Assembly: GCA_903889965.1 (NCBI GenBank) | Contig: CAISZM010000040.1 | Coordinates: 1 to 38,438 of the forward strand | Source of the DNA: an uncultured Elusimicrobia bacterium | GTDB taxonomy: Bacteria; Elusimicrobiota; Elusimicrobia; Elusimicrobiales; UBA9959 | Direction: 5' to 3' | Length of the DNA: 38,438 nt | Part shown: positions 17,721 to 25,884 of the stretch, one piece after another | Numbering within the stretch: position 1 is the stretch's first letter | Layout: each line of letters opens with the position of its first letter | Translations under genes and position numbers: made by a program | The notes under the pieces: model-generated | Told to the model about the DNA's origin: nothing | The model's database searches: none | The model's input: the letters and a program-made list of their open reading frames with translations, nothing else

Positions 17721-17820
17721 TGTAAAAAAAACAAGTAATGAGTAAGAGCGTTGAGTAATCCCGGGAGGCTGCGCCTTCTCCTTTTTACTCGGCTGCGGTT
17801 ACTCATTACTCCGTTTTACA
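17721..17820. repeat. 100-bp imperfect palindrome between two tRNA genes
   Basis: Three nested pairs of inverted repeats: TGTAAAA at 17721-17727 with TTTTACA at 17814-17820, AGTAATGAGTAA at 17734-17745 with its perfect complement at 17799-17810, and GAGTAA at 17753-17758 with TTACTC at 17785-17790. The ends are AT-rich and the centre GC-rich. It codes for nothing visible. It could be a miniature mobile or REP-like element, or a processing or termination hairpin in the tRNA transcript. Confidence 0.6.
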
Positions 17821-17828
17821 AATTAAAG

Positions 17829-17900
17829 TGGGCCATACGGGATTCGAACCTGTAACCTTGCGCTTAAGAGGCGCCTGCTCTACCGTTGAGCTAATGGCCC
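17829..17900 (-). tRNA. tRNA-Lys (anticodon CTT)
   Basis: The reverse complement folds as a class I tRNA of 72 bases: acceptor GGGCCAT with ATGGCCC, D-arm GCTC-AACGGTA-GAGC, anticodon loop CTCTTAA (anticodon CTT) and T-arm ACAGG-TTCGAAT-CCTGT. One mismatch sits at the outer end of the anticodon stem. The 3' CCA is not encoded. Confidence 0.95.
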
Positions 17901-17908
17901 GCGGATTT

Positions 17909-17937
17909 ATTATACATAAACAAAATAAGGATTTCAA
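17909..17937 (-). promoter_or_regulatory. Promoter of the tRNA-Lys gene (TTGAAA-17-TATAAT)
   Basis: On the minus strand TTGAAA (17937-17932) is separated by exactly 17 bases from a perfect TATAAT (17914-17909), which ends 8 bases before the tRNA-Lys 5' end. This is a textbook sigma-70 type promoter and may also serve tRNA-Leu and the tig-clpP genes downstream. Confidence 0.85.
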
Positions 17938-17998
17938 AATGTTTTTCCTGAAATTGCCGTGCGGCCCGACGGCCATTTTTGCTTTCCTCCCGGTTAAT

Positions 17999-18007
17999 TG
18001 CTAAATT
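17999..18007 (+). promoter_or_regulatory. Extended -10 promoter element, leaderless start of the SpoIID gene
   Basis: Reads TGC-TAAATT followed by seven bases and the ATG at 18015, with no Shine-Dalgarno sequence between. A possible weak -35 (TTGCTT, 17979-17984) lies 17 bases upstream of the hexamer. Confidence 0.5.
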
Positions 18008-18014
18008 TGTTCCT

Positions 18015-20063
18015 ATGATAAAGTTCGCGATAGCGCTGCTGTGCCTCCCGCTGCATACCGCTCCCGCCGCGTACGCGGCTTCGGCCCCGGCCGGTGGGGG
18101 GAGCCCTGCGGGGGTCTACGCTGATGCCGCGGCGCTGTGGCTTGACGGGAAATACGATGACGCTTCCGGAGATCTGAAATACGTATTATCGCGTTCTTCG
18201 GACCCGGCGCTTAACACGGCGGCCATGCGCGACCTGGCAGTGCTGCTGGCCGAGGCCGGGAAAAACAAGGAGGCGCTCGCGTACCTGGCAAAAGGCGAAC
18301 TCCTTGCGCCTGACGATTTTTACATACAATTCGAAAAAGGCTGGAGCCTGCTCAGCCTCGAGAAATACAAGGAGGCCAGGGCCTCTTTTGAGAAGGCCCT
18401 CACCCTCACCGCGTCGCTGGACCTAGCGAGCCAGGCCCGTTTCGGCCTGGCGATAACGGAAGCCGAGCTGGCCGGACCGGACGAGGCGATAGATCAGCTG
18501 CGCTCGGTTTACAGCCGCTACCCCTACCTGCTTTCACCTGCGACCGAACTGATAAGCGCCGACCTGGAACGCCTCAATAAACGCCCGCACGCCCTGAACT
18601 TCATAAAGGAAGCTCTCTCATACGACCCGCGCAACATACAGGCTGAAATAGACCTGGCCCGCATTTACGAGGAATCCGGTCTATACCTGCCTGCCTGGCA
18701 GACCTACTACACCCTGTCCGACATGGACCCGGAAGAACCCGTGTTCAGGAAGAAGGCTCAGCAGCTGTTGAAATATGCGCAGGGCAAGGCGGAGAACCTG
18801 CTTTACTGGGCGCGGATGGATTGGCCGTCCCACAAAAATCCGGTGCCCCTTGACGGCCCACGCGTAAAACTCGGGCTGTACGCGGACCTGAAAGGCGTGC
18901 CGTCCCTTGTAACAAGCTTCACCTTTATAACCACCTCCGACTTCGATATTATCGACACCCGCCTTGGCAAGATCACTTCCGGCAAAAGCGGGATGCCCTG
19001 GTCCATCTCTTACAACGAAGCTGACCAGGCCTGCGAAATAAAGGACAGCCTTTCCTCTACCGCCCATGCAACCCACAACAGCGTGCGCATAGTCCCGAAG
19101 AGCGGCGGGGTAATACTTATAAAGAATCCCGAGCTGCCTGACGCCGTCGGCGTGAACCGGGGCGACAAAGAGGTGGCCGGAGAGCTGCTGGCCCTGGCGC
19201 AGGGAAAAGGCTTCTGGCTGATAAACGAGACCTCGCCGGAAGCCCTTGTAAGCCCTATCACCGCTTCGCTTTCCGACGGGTCCAGGCTCCCGGAATCACT
19301 TAAAGCAGTCGCCGTGACCGTCCGCACCAAGCTGGCGCGGCTGGCCGGGCTCGACTCGCACGAAAGCCGCGAATACCATTTATGCGATTCCGCCCATTGC
19401 CTCCCGTTCCAGGGACTGCAGGTAGAAAGCCAGGCCTCGGCGGCCGCGGCCGCGGACACCAGGGGGGAGATCCTGGCTGACGGCGACAAGCCGGCCCCGG
19501 CCGATTATCACCGCGCCTGCGGCGGCTTTACCGCGGGCGGCGTAAACGACGGCGGCAGGGCGTTGCCGCGCATGACCCCGTTCAATTTCTATGCCTATAC
19601 GCTCATGGCTCCTCCGGACAGGCTGAATTGCCTTCCCGAGGACAAGACCACCAGTTCCGACGTCTACTGGACGCTGCTGCTGAAGCCCCGGTGGATAGAA
19701 TCCCGCCTGAACAGGTCAGGCAGGGTAGGGCGCATACTCGCGATAATCCCTCTCGCACGCGAAGCCGGCGGCAAACTCAAGTCCATGCGTGTGCAGGGCA
19801 CGGGGGGCACCCTTGTGATAGAAGGCGCCGCGGCGATACAAAAAGCGCTGGGAGCCGGCATGCTCCGCTCCAACTTGTTCAGCATACGCCCCGTTTTTCG
19901 CGGAAAATATCCGGCCTTTTTTATAGTCAGGGGAATTGGCACCGGTGACGGGAGAGGACTCTGCCTCCTGGGCGCGCGCGGCATGGCAAAGAACGGCGGA
20001 GCCAGGTACCGGGACATACTCGCCCATTATTTTCCGTTATATAAGGTAAGGAAAGGGCTTTAG
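18015..20063 (+). CDS. Secreted TPR protein with a C-terminal SpoIID/LytB domain
   Basis: A 682-residue exported protein. A signal peptide (about residues 1-22) is followed by TPR-like repeats (about 30-260) and then a SpoIID/LytB domain (about 290-682). The domain shows LPESLKAVAVTVRTKL, REYHLCDSAHCLPFQG, ADYHRACGGFTA and near the end GRGLCLLGARGMAKNG plus ILAHYFPLY. SpoIID-family proteins are lytic transglycosylases acting on peptidoglycan, also found outside spore formers. The segment usually written ASEMP reads ASLSD here, so the family's acidic residue at that place seems missing. ATG 18015 is preferred over the upstream TTG at 17979 because it begins a clean signal peptide and follows an extended -10 box. 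A glycosyltransferase gene starts 5 bases after it. Confidence 0.85.
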   Translation: MIKFAIALLCLPLHTAPAAYAASAPAGGGSPAGVYADAAALWLDGKYDDASGDLKYVLSRSSDPALNTAAMRDLAVLLAEAGKNKEALAYLAKGELLAPDDFYIQFEKGWSLLSLEKYKEARASFEKALTLTASLDLASQARFGLAITEAELAGPDEAIDQLRSVYSRYPYLLSPATELISADLERLNKRPHALNFIKEALSYDPRNIQAEIDLARIYEESGLYLPAWQTYYTLSDMDPEEPVFRKKAQQLLKYAQGKAENLLYWARMDWPSHKNPVPLDGPRVKLGLYADLKGVPSLVTSFTFITTSDFDIIDTRLGKITSGKSGMPWSISYNEADQACEIKDSLSSTAHATHNSVRIVPKSGGVILIKNPELPDAVGVNRGDKEVAGELLALAQGKGFWLINETSPEALVSPITASLSDGSRLPESLKAVAVTVRTKLARLAGLDSHESREYHLCDSAHCLPFQGLQVESQASAAAAADTRGEILADGDKPAPADYHRACGGFTAGGVNDGGRALPRMTPFNFYAYTLMAPPDRLNCLPEDKTTSSDVYWTLLLKPRWIESRLNRSGRVGRILAIIPLAREAGGKLKSMRVQGTGGTLVIEGAAAIQKALGAGMLRSNLFSIRPVFRGKYPAFFIVRGIGTGDGRGLCLLGARGMAKNGGARYRDILAHYFPLYKVRKGL

Positions 20064-20068
20064 CAAAG

Positions 20069-21214
20069 ATGAAAAAGGTGGCGCACATAATAACCCGCCT
20101 GGATTTCGGCGGAGCCCAGGCCAACACCCTTTATACGGCGGCACATCTGGATAAAACGCGCTTCGAAGCCGTCATTATCGCGGGCCCGGGAGGGCTGCTT
20201 GACCCCAAATCCGGAAAAACCCGCCTGGTGACCGCGGCGAAGCTGGGCAGGGAAATTAAACCGCTCAGGGACCTGGCGGCGTTCATGGAGCTGCGGCGCC
20301 TGATAAAGAGCGAGGCCCCGGAAATAGCTCACACGCACTCGTCCAAGGCCGGGATACTGGGCCGCCTGGCTGCGGCGTCCTCCGGTGTACCTGCGGTGAT
20401 CCACACGTTCCACGGCTTCGGGTTCCACGGCCGCCAGGGCTTCCTGAAAAGACGCCTCTTCATACTTCTGGAAAAGATATGCGCGCGGTTCAGCGACGCG
20501 CTGGTCTTCGTCTCCAGGTCCAATATGGAAACAGCCCGCCTGGCGGGCATCGGCGCTCCGGAGAAATACCACCTGATCCGAAGCGGCGTGCGCCTGTCGA
20601 ATTACCCGTCGAAAATTGACAGGGCAGCGAAGCGCGCGGAACTGGGGTTCTCCGCTCAGGACCTGGTGGTGATAAGCATAGGCAACGCCAAGCCGCAAAA
20701 GAATCCCGGGCATTTCGTAGAGGCCGCGGCGGCCCTCTCGGGCGGACGCCCCCGGGCGCGTTTCGTTTTCGTCGGAGGCGGGGAAGAGTTGGAGGACCTG
20801 CGCGCAGCCGCCCGCTCCCGCGGCCTGGAAAAGATATGCGTTTTCACGGGGTGGCGCGAAGACTCGGGGGAACTGCTTGCCGCCGCCGACATCTTCGTGC
20901 TGACCTCCCTCTGGGAGGGCCTGCCCCGCAGCCTTGTGGAGGCATTAAAGACCGGGCTGCCCGCCGTCTGCTACGCCACGGACGGGGTAACCGACATACT
21001 CAAAGACGGGGAGAACGGATACCCGGTACCGCAGGGAGACATCGGCGCCTTCTGCGCTGCCCTGGCCCGGCTGCTGGACGACGAACAACTGCGCCTGCGC
21101 CTGGCCGCCGGGGCGGCCGCGACCGACCTGGCGGAATTCGACATAGATGCCATGGTGCGCCGTCAGGAGGAGCTTTATTCCCGCCTCCTCCGGGATAAAG
21201 GATACAAAGCATGA
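20069..21214 (+). CDS. Glycosyltransferase, GT4 family
   Basis: A 381-residue GT-B glycosyltransferase. The N-terminal acceptor domain has TRLDFGGAQANTLYTAAHL and the HTHSSKAGILGRLAA segment typical of capsule and exopolysaccharide enzymes. The donor domain has ISIGNAKPQKNP and the GT4 E-x7-E motif in SLWEGLPRSLVEALKTG. It lies 5 bases after the SpoIID gene, and its stop overlaps the next gene by 4 bases (ATGA), so all three should be expressed together. A role in cell-surface polysaccharide or glycolipid synthesis is inferred from family and context. Confidence 0.92.
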   Translation: MKKVAHIITRLDFGGAQANTLYTAAHLDKTRFEAVIIAGPGGLLDPKSGKTRLVTAAKLGREIKPLRDLAAFMELRRLIKSEAPEIAHTHSSKAGILGRLAAASSGVPAVIHTFHGFGFHGRQGFLKRRLFILLEKICARFSDALVFVSRSNMETARLAGIGAPEKYHLIRSGVRLSNYPSKIDRAAKRAELGFSAQDLVVISIGNAKPQKNPGHFVEAAAALSGGRPRARFVFVGGGEELEDLRAAARSRGLEKICVFTGWREDSGELLAAADIFVLTSLWEGLPRSLVEALKTGLPAVCYATDGVTDILKDGENGYPVPQGDIGAFCAALARLLDDEQLRLRLAAGAAATDLAEFDIDAMVRRQEELYSRLLRDKGYKA

Positions 21215-22167
21215 CACCACACATTTCGGCGGTCATACCCGTCTTCAACGAAGAGGGGAATTTGCGGGCCCTCGAACAAGAACTTTCGGCGGCGCTGGCC
21301 GGCATGAAGGTCGAGTACGAGATAATATGGGTCGATGACGGCAGTTCCGACGGTTCTTTCGCCGAACTGAAAAAGATCTGCGCCGACACCCGCCAGCTCG
21401 CCTTGAGATTCTCCAAGAATTACGGCCAGACCGCGGCGCTGGCCGCGGGCATCGCGGAGGCGCGGGGGGAATGGATAGTCACCCTGGACGCGGACGGACA
21501 GAACGACCCCGAAGACATCCCGCGGCTCTTCGCGGCCGCGGCGTCCGGGTTTGACGTCGTAAGCGGCTGGCGCAGCGCCAGGCAGGACCCTTTTTTTTCG
21601 CGCCAGCTGCCGTCACGCGCGGCCAATTTTATTATCTCCTCGGTGACCGGCGTCAGGCTTCACGACTTTGGCTGCACGCTGAAGGTATACCGCGCCGCCC
21701 TTCTCAAGTCCGCCGATCTGTACGGCGAAATGCACAGGTTCCTTCCGGCGATCCTGGGCTACGCCGGAGCCTCCATAATGGAATTGCCGGTCAACCACAG
21801 GCCGCGCGTCTCGGGAAAGTCGAAGTACGGGATACTGCGCACATTTAAGGTGGTCCTGGACCTGTTGACGGTGAAATTCATGGGGGACTTCATAACGAAG
21901 CCGCTTTACCTGTTCGGCGGCCTGGGCCTGGGCCTGGGGGCCGCCTCCCTCTTTATGGCCTCCGTTACGCTCTATAATAAGCTGTGCAACGGGATATTCG
22001 TAAAGGACCAGCCGCTCTTCCTCGTGGCGATATTCTTCGCCCTGGCCGGGATGCAGTTCGCGTTCATGGGGCTCATGGCCGAAGTGATGATACGCACCTA
22101 CCACAGCGCCAACCGGAAGCCTCCCTACTCGATAGCCGAAAAAACTGCGGGAAGGCGAGCAATATAA
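21211..22167 (+). CDS. Membrane-bound GT2 glycosyltransferase, ArnC/GtrB/DPM1-like
   Basis: A 318-residue enzyme expected to move a sugar from a nucleotide donor to a polyprenyl phosphate. The GT-A domain shows VIPVFNEEGN, WVDDGSSDGS, FSKNYGQTAAL, LDADGQNDPED (metal-binding Asp pair) and the RPRVSGKSKYG segment. Two C-terminal helices (about residues 228-255 and 267-292) anchor it in the inner membrane. It overlaps the preceding glycosyltransferase by 4 bases and ends the run. Polyprenyl-linked sugars made by this family typically feed flippases for lipid A, O-antigen or protein glycosylation; which applies here is unknown. Confidence 0.92.
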   Translation: MTPHISAVIPVFNEEGNLRALEQELSAALAGMKVEYEIIWVDDGSSDGSFAELKKICADTRQLALRFSKNYGQTAALAAGIAEARGEWIVTLDADGQNDPEDIPRLFAAAASGFDVVSGWRSARQDPFFSRQLPSRAANFIISSVTGVRLHDFGCTLKVYRAALLKSADLYGEMHRFLPAILGYAGASIMELPVNHRPRVSGKSKYGILRTFKVVLDLLTVKFMGDFITKPLYLFGGLGLGLGAASLFMASVTLYNKLCNGIFVKDQPLFLVAIFFALAGMQFAFMGLMAEVMIRTYHSANRKPPYSIAEKTAGRRAI

Positions 22168-22173
22168 AAAAAT

Positions 22174-22200
22174 CCGGGCCGGGGATATTCAGCGGCCCGG
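22174..22200 (-). terminator. Hairpin with T-run on the minus strand
   Basis: CCGGGCC (22174-22180) and GGCCCGG (22194-22200) form a perfect 7-bp stem. Read on the minus strand it is followed by ATTTTTTT, as in an intrinsic terminator; on the plus strand no T-run follows. It may block antisense transcription into the glycosyltransferase genes. Confidence 0.4.
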
Positions 22201-22233
22201 GCTGGGAAAAGTTCAAATATCCGGCCGGGGCGG

Positions 22234-22262
22234 TTGACTATTCCCGGCATAGTTGATATCTT
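22234..22262 (+). promoter_or_regulatory. Promoter TTGACT-17-TATCTT for the yceD-rnc cluster
   Basis: TTGACT (22234-22239) is spaced exactly 17 bases from TATCTT (22257-22262), with TGA immediately before the hexamer (extended -10). Only nine bases separate the hexamer from the ATG at 22272, so the leader would be about 2-3 bases or absent. Confidence 0.75.
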
Positions 22263-22271
22263 ATTGTTCTT

Positions 22272-22775
22272 ATGCAGGAAAACAGCCCTCTGATTTTCAA
22301 TTGCGCGGCCATAAAAGAAAATGGCGGCCTGAGCGTAAAATTATCCCCGGCCGCGGCCGCGTATGACGACGCCTTTGACCGCCCGGGGGCGCTTAAAAAG
22401 ATCAGCCTGGAGCTGAATTTCTCCGTCGGAGGCGATTCAATACTCCTGGCCGGGAAAGTGGAAGCCGACCTGGAACTGGAGTGCTCGAGGTGCGGCGATC
22501 TGACAACGGGTTCCTTCCAGGACGCTTTTGACGAGGTATATCCGGATACAGTAGAATGTATAGACGCGCGGGAAACGGTAAGGGAAGCTGTGGTGCTTCT
22601 CGCGCCCATGAAAGTTTTGTGTTCCGAGAGCTGCAAGGGACGCTGCCCGGTCTGCGGAGTTAACCGAAACCGGCAGGCCTGCGTATGCAGGCCTGAAGCC
22701 TCCGGTCCGTTCAGCGCCCTGAAAGACATAAGGGTGCTGAAGCAGGATAAACAGGAAAAAAAGAAGAAGCTTTAA
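22272..22775 (+). CDS. yceD: YceD/DUF177 family protein
   Basis: A 167-residue protein of the DUF177 family, whose gene is usually directly before rpmF. Members have been linked to 23S rRNA accumulation in plants and bacteria. Two Cys groups are visible: LECSRCGD (about residues 73-80) and, near the C-terminus, CSESCKGRCPVCGVN followed by a CVC, typical of the metal-binding forms. The tail is Lys-rich. The start at ATG 22272 has no Shine-Dalgarno sequence but directly follows a strong promoter, suggesting leaderless expression. rpmF begins 20 bases after its stop. Confidence 0.9.
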   Translation: MQENSPLIFNCAAIKENGGLSVKLSPAAAAYDDAFDRPGALKKISLELNFSVGGDSILLAGKVEADLELECSRCGDLTTGSFQDAFDEVYPDTVECIDARETVREAVVLLAPMKVLCSESCKGRCPVCGVNRNRQACVCRPEASGPFSALKDIRVLKQDKQEKKKKL

Positions 22776-22795
22776 GTCTAAAAAGAGGTGCTATA

Positions 22796-23008
22796 ATGCC
22801 TAATCCCAAACGCAAACATACCCCGTCCCGCAGAGATTCCCGCCGGTCGCAGAACTGGAAGCTGGAGGTTAAATCCCTCTCTCCCTGCAGCCAGTGCGGA
22901 GCCCTCCGCCTGCCCCACCGCGTCTGCCCTGCCTGCGGCTTCTACAACGGCAAGCTGGAAGTGGTCAAGAAAGCCGCCAAAGAAGAAAAAGGCCCGGAAC
23001 AGAAATAG
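22796..23008 (+). CDS. rpmF: 50S ribosomal protein L32
   Basis: A 70-residue L32 with the N-terminal PNPKRKHTPSRRDSRRSQNWKL and the two zinc-type pairs CSQCG (about 31-35) and CPACG (about 44-48). The four-Cys form is retained. The C-terminus has a short charged extension (KKAAKEEKGPEQK). AGAGGTG precedes the ATG. The position between yceD and plsX is the classical bacterial arrangement. Confidence 0.96.
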   Translation: MPNPKRKHTPSRRDSRRSQNWKLEVKSLSPCSQCGALRLPHRVCPACGFYNGKLEVVKKAAKEEKGPEQK

Positions 23009-23023
23009 CGGGCTATTCCGACA

Positions 23024-24052
23024 ATGCGAATAGCGCTTGACGCTCACGGCGGAGACTACGGCATCAGGCCCAATATAGAGGGCGCCTTGCTGGCCGCCAA
23101 AAAACTGCCCCACGAAATAATACTTGTGGGCAGGGATCCCGAGATACGGGAGGAGCTGCGCCGCCTCGGCGCGGCCGATCCCGAACGAATAAAGATAGTG
23201 CACGCCTCACAGGTGATCGAGATGGCCAGCGAGCCGGTCGAGGAGTGCCGCTCGAAACCCGATTCCTCGCTTATGGTCTGCGCCGGCCTGGTTCACGACG
23301 GCAAAGCCGACGCGTTCGTGTCCGCCGGCAATTCCGGCGCGATAATGGTGGCCGCGCTCCTGAAAATGAAGCGCATCCCCGGAGTGATACGTCCGGCGAT
23401 AGCGGCGCCGCTGCCCACGCTTAAGGGCACCACCCTCCTGCTCGACGCGGGCGCCAATATGGACTGCAAGGCCTGGCACCTGGCCCAGTTCGCCGTAATG
23501 GGCTCCATCTACATGAAATCGCTTTTTAAGATAGAAGAGCCCACGGTGGGCCTGCTCTCCATCGGCGAAGAGGAATCCAAGGGCGGGGCTCTGGTGCAGG
23601 AAACCCTGCCGCTGATAAAGAACATGGGCGTAAATTTCAAGGGGCCTCTGGAAGGGCGGGACATCCCCGAGGGCCTCACCGACGTGGTGGTTACCGACGG
23701 CTTTACCGGCAACATAACGCTGAAACTTTACGAAGGCACCGCCAAAGTAATTTTCAAGATGCTCAAAGAGCAGATCATGCGCAAATTCACCTACAAGATC
23801 GGCGCCATGCTGATGCGCAAGGTTTTTTCCGAACTGAAGACAAGGACGAGCGCGGACGTTTACGGCGGGGCCCCGCTCCTGGGAGTGAACGGGGTGGTCC
23901 TGGTTTGCCACGGGCGGGTCACCGCCAACGCAATTTTCAACGCCGTGCGCGTCAGCGGGGAACTGGCCGCCTCGGGCATGGTAGAGCACATAAAAAAACA
24001 GATGGAGCAGGTGAAGGACAAGATCGCCATGGCCAAGGAGCTGGAAGAGTGA
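23024..24052 (+). CDS. plsX: Phosphate acyltransferase PlsX
   Basis: Makes acyl phosphate from acyl-ACP for phospholipid synthesis at the inner membrane. The 342-residue protein has the family start MRIALDAHGGDYG, the segment VSAGNSGAIMVAALL, TTLLLDAGANMDCK, IGEEESKG and VVTDGFTGNITLK. It lies 15 bases after rpmF, and its stop overlaps the fabG start (GTGA, 4 bases). fabH and fabD, which often separate plsX from fabG, are not here. Confidence 0.96.
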   Translation: MRIALDAHGGDYGIRPNIEGALLAAKKLPHEIILVGRDPEIREELRRLGAADPERIKIVHASQVIEMASEPVEECRSKPDSSLMVCAGLVHDGKADAFVSAGNSGAIMVAALLKMKRIPGVIRPAIAAPLPTLKGTTLLLDAGANMDCKAWHLAQFAVMGSIYMKSLFKIEEPTVGLLSIGEEESKGGALVQETLPLIKNMGVNFKGPLEGRDIPEGLTDVVVTDGFTGNITLKLYEGTAKVIFKMLKEQIMRKFTYKIGAMLMRKVFSELKTRTSADVYGGAPLLGVNGVVLVCHGRVTANAIFNAVRVSGELAASGMVEHIKKQMEQVKDKIAMAKELEE

Positions 24053-24795
24053 GGCGCCTCGAAGGCAAAACGGCGCTCGTGACCGGCTCAACGCGCGGTA
24101 TCGGCTTTGAAATAGCCGCGGCCTTCGCGGCTGAAGGGGCTTCGGTCGTGGTGGCAGACCTGGCGCAGCAGAACCCCGCGGCGGCCGCGGCGGAGATAGC
24201 CGCCAAAACGGGGGCGTCGGCGATAGGTGTAGCGCTGGATGTTTCCAAGGAAGCCGACTGCGAACTTGCCATAGCGGAAACCGTAAAAGCTTTCGGGAAG
24301 ATAGATATCCTGGTCAATAACGCGGGCATTACAAAAGACAGCCTTGTGCTGCGCATGAAAGAGGCGGATTTCGACGCCGTGATCAGCGTGAACCTTAAGG
24401 GCGCTTTCCTCATGGCAAAGGCAGCTTCGAAGCCCATGCTCAAGGCCAGGACGGGCCGGATCATCAACATTTCTTCGGTGGTGGGACAGAGCGGCCAGGC
24501 GGGACAGTCCAACTACTCGGCATCAAAGGCTGGACTAATAGGTCTGACGAAGTCCCTGGCTCGCGAGTTCGCGCCGCGACAGGTCCTGGTCAACGCGGTT
24601 GCGCCCGGTTTCATACGCACCCGCATGACCGAGGGCCTTAAGGACGAAGCCAGGGCAAAGGTATCGGAAATGATACCGCTGGGCCGTATAGGCGAGCCGG
24701 AAGATGTAGCAAAAGCCGTACTCTTCCTTGCGTGCGGAGATTCATCCTATATAACGGGACAGGTCCTGGCCGTTAACGGCGGCCTGTACATGTAG
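24049..24795 (+). CDS. fabG: 3-oxoacyl-[acyl-carrier-protein] reductase
   Basis: NADPH-dependent reduction of 3-oxoacyl-ACP in fatty acid elongation. The 248-residue short-chain dehydrogenase shows the cofactor loop TGSTRGIG (about residues 12-19), NNAG (about 88-91), the catalytic Ser in NISSVVG, the Tyr and Lys in YSASKAG, and PGFIRTRMT. The likely start is GTG at 24049, giving the standard N-terminus RRLEGKTALVTG and a 4-base overlap with plsX; the longer open frame to 23905 lies inside plsX and adds unrelated sequence. acpP follows after 88 bases. Confidence 0.96.
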   Translation: MRRLEGKTALVTGSTRGIGFEIAAAFAAEGASVVVADLAQQNPAAAAAEIAAKTGASAIGVALDVSKEADCELAIAETVKAFGKIDILVNNAGITKDSLVLRMKEADFDAVISVNLKGAFLMAKAASKPMLKARTGRIINISSVVGQSGQAGQSNYSASKAGLIGLTKSLAREFAPRQVLVNAVAPGFIRTRMTEGLKDEARAKVSEMIPLGRIGEPEDVAKAVLFLACGDSSYITGQVLAVNGGLYM

Positions 24796-24883
24796 GCGGA
24801 GCGGGAATTTTTCCGGCCCTGAAGTTCCGGGCGGGAAACAGCGGATTTATGCGGATTCACAATAACAGCAGGAGGACAATGTA

Positions 24884-25138
24884 ATGGCCGTCATCGAAAA
24901 CCTGGAAGAAAGAGTTAAAAAGATCATAATCGAGCAGCTGGCCGTGGACGCGGTCGAAGTCGTTCCTCAGGCCCAGTTCGTACAGGACCTCGGCGCGGAC
25001 TCCCTCGACACCGTAGAACTGGTCATGGCGCTCGAAGAGGAATTCGACATTGAGATCCCCGACGAAGACGCCGAAAAGATAAAGACCGTCGGCGAAGCAG
25101 CCGCCTACATCAAGGAAAAGGCCGGCAAGAAAGACTGA
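24884..25138 (+). CDS. acpP: Acyl carrier protein
   Basis: An 84-residue acidic four-helix protein carrying growing acyl chains. The phosphopantetheine attachment site is Ser40 in [10 protein letters not shown], followed by the typical [22 protein letters not shown] upstream of the ATG is a strong ribosome binding site, in keeping with the high expression of ACP. An 88-base space after fabG may hold a separate promoter, but none is clear. Confidence 0.97.
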   Translation: MAVIENLEERVKKIIIEQLAVDAVEVVPQAQFVQDLGADSLDTVELVMALEEEFDIEIPDEDAEKIKTVGEAAAYIKEKAGKKD

Positions 25139-25162
25139 TTTCTGATCTTTATCGGAAATCCA

Positions 25163-25849
25163 ATGTCTTCCCTTGAAGAAGTAATAGGATACGAATTCAG
25201 AGACAAGGAGCTGCTGACGGAGGCGCTGACACACAAGTCGCACGCCACCGAAAGCGGTTCGCCCCGGAATAACGAGCGCCTGGAATTTCTCGGCGACAGC
25301 GTGCTGGGCCTGATCGTATCCTATTACCTTTTTCTGAAGAACCCGTCCGAAGACGAGGGATTCCTTTCAAAGACCAAATCCGCGATAGTCTCCCGGGCCA
25401 ACCTGGCCCGGTGGGCGGAAGCGATCGGGATCGGGCACTACATCATACTTGGCGCGGGGGAGAAACTGAGCGGGGGCAGCAGGCGCCACAGCATACTGGC
25501 GAACGCCATTGAAGCGGTGCTGGGAGCCGTCTACCTGGACGGAGGCCTGCCGAACGCGGAAAAGATCATCATCCCCTGGCTGGAAGGCCAGGCCCCCGGA
25601 GAGCTCGACATAGACCACAAAAGCATGCTCCAGGAAATGATACAGAAGCGGCACAAACGCCCGCCCGACTACGAACTGATGAGCGAGTCCGGCCCGGAAC
25701 ACGAAAAACTTTTCACAATCAGGGTTTATCTCGGCAAGAAAACGCTGGGACTGGGCTCGGGGAAGAACAAGAAGGAAGCCCAGCAGGCCGCGGCTAAGAA
25801 CGCCCTCGACTACCTGGCCACGCACGAAATCCATCAAAACGATATCTGA
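25163..25849 (+). CDS. rnc: Ribonuclease III
   Basis: Cleaves double-stranded RNA, notably rRNA precursors. The 228-residue protein has the RNase III signature NERLEFLGDSVL (residues 37-48, with Glu41 and Asp45) and a C-terminal dsRNA-binding domain (about 153-220, ending GSGKNKKEAQQAAAKNAL). The second active-site motif, usually ADxxEAxxGA with metal-binding Asp and Glu, reads AN114AIE117AVLGA, so the Asp is replaced by Asn while Glu117 is kept. It starts 24 bases after acpP without a clear Shine-Dalgarno sequence, and closes the lipid cluster, as rnc commonly does after acpP. Confidence 0.95.
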   Translation: MSSLEEVIGYEFRDKELLTEALTHKSHATESGSPRNNERLEFLGDSVLGLIVSYYLFLKNPSEDEGFLSKTKSAIVSRANLARWAEAIGIGHYIILGAGEKLSGGSRRHSILANAIEAVLGAVYLDGGLPNAEKIIIPWLEGQAPGELDIDHKSMLQEMIQKRHKRPPDYELMSESGPEHEKLFTIRVYLGKKTLGLGSGKNKKEAQQAAAKNALDYLATHEIHQNDI

Positions 25850-25884
25850 CGGCCCGATTTGGGCGGATCGATACCTGAATATAT

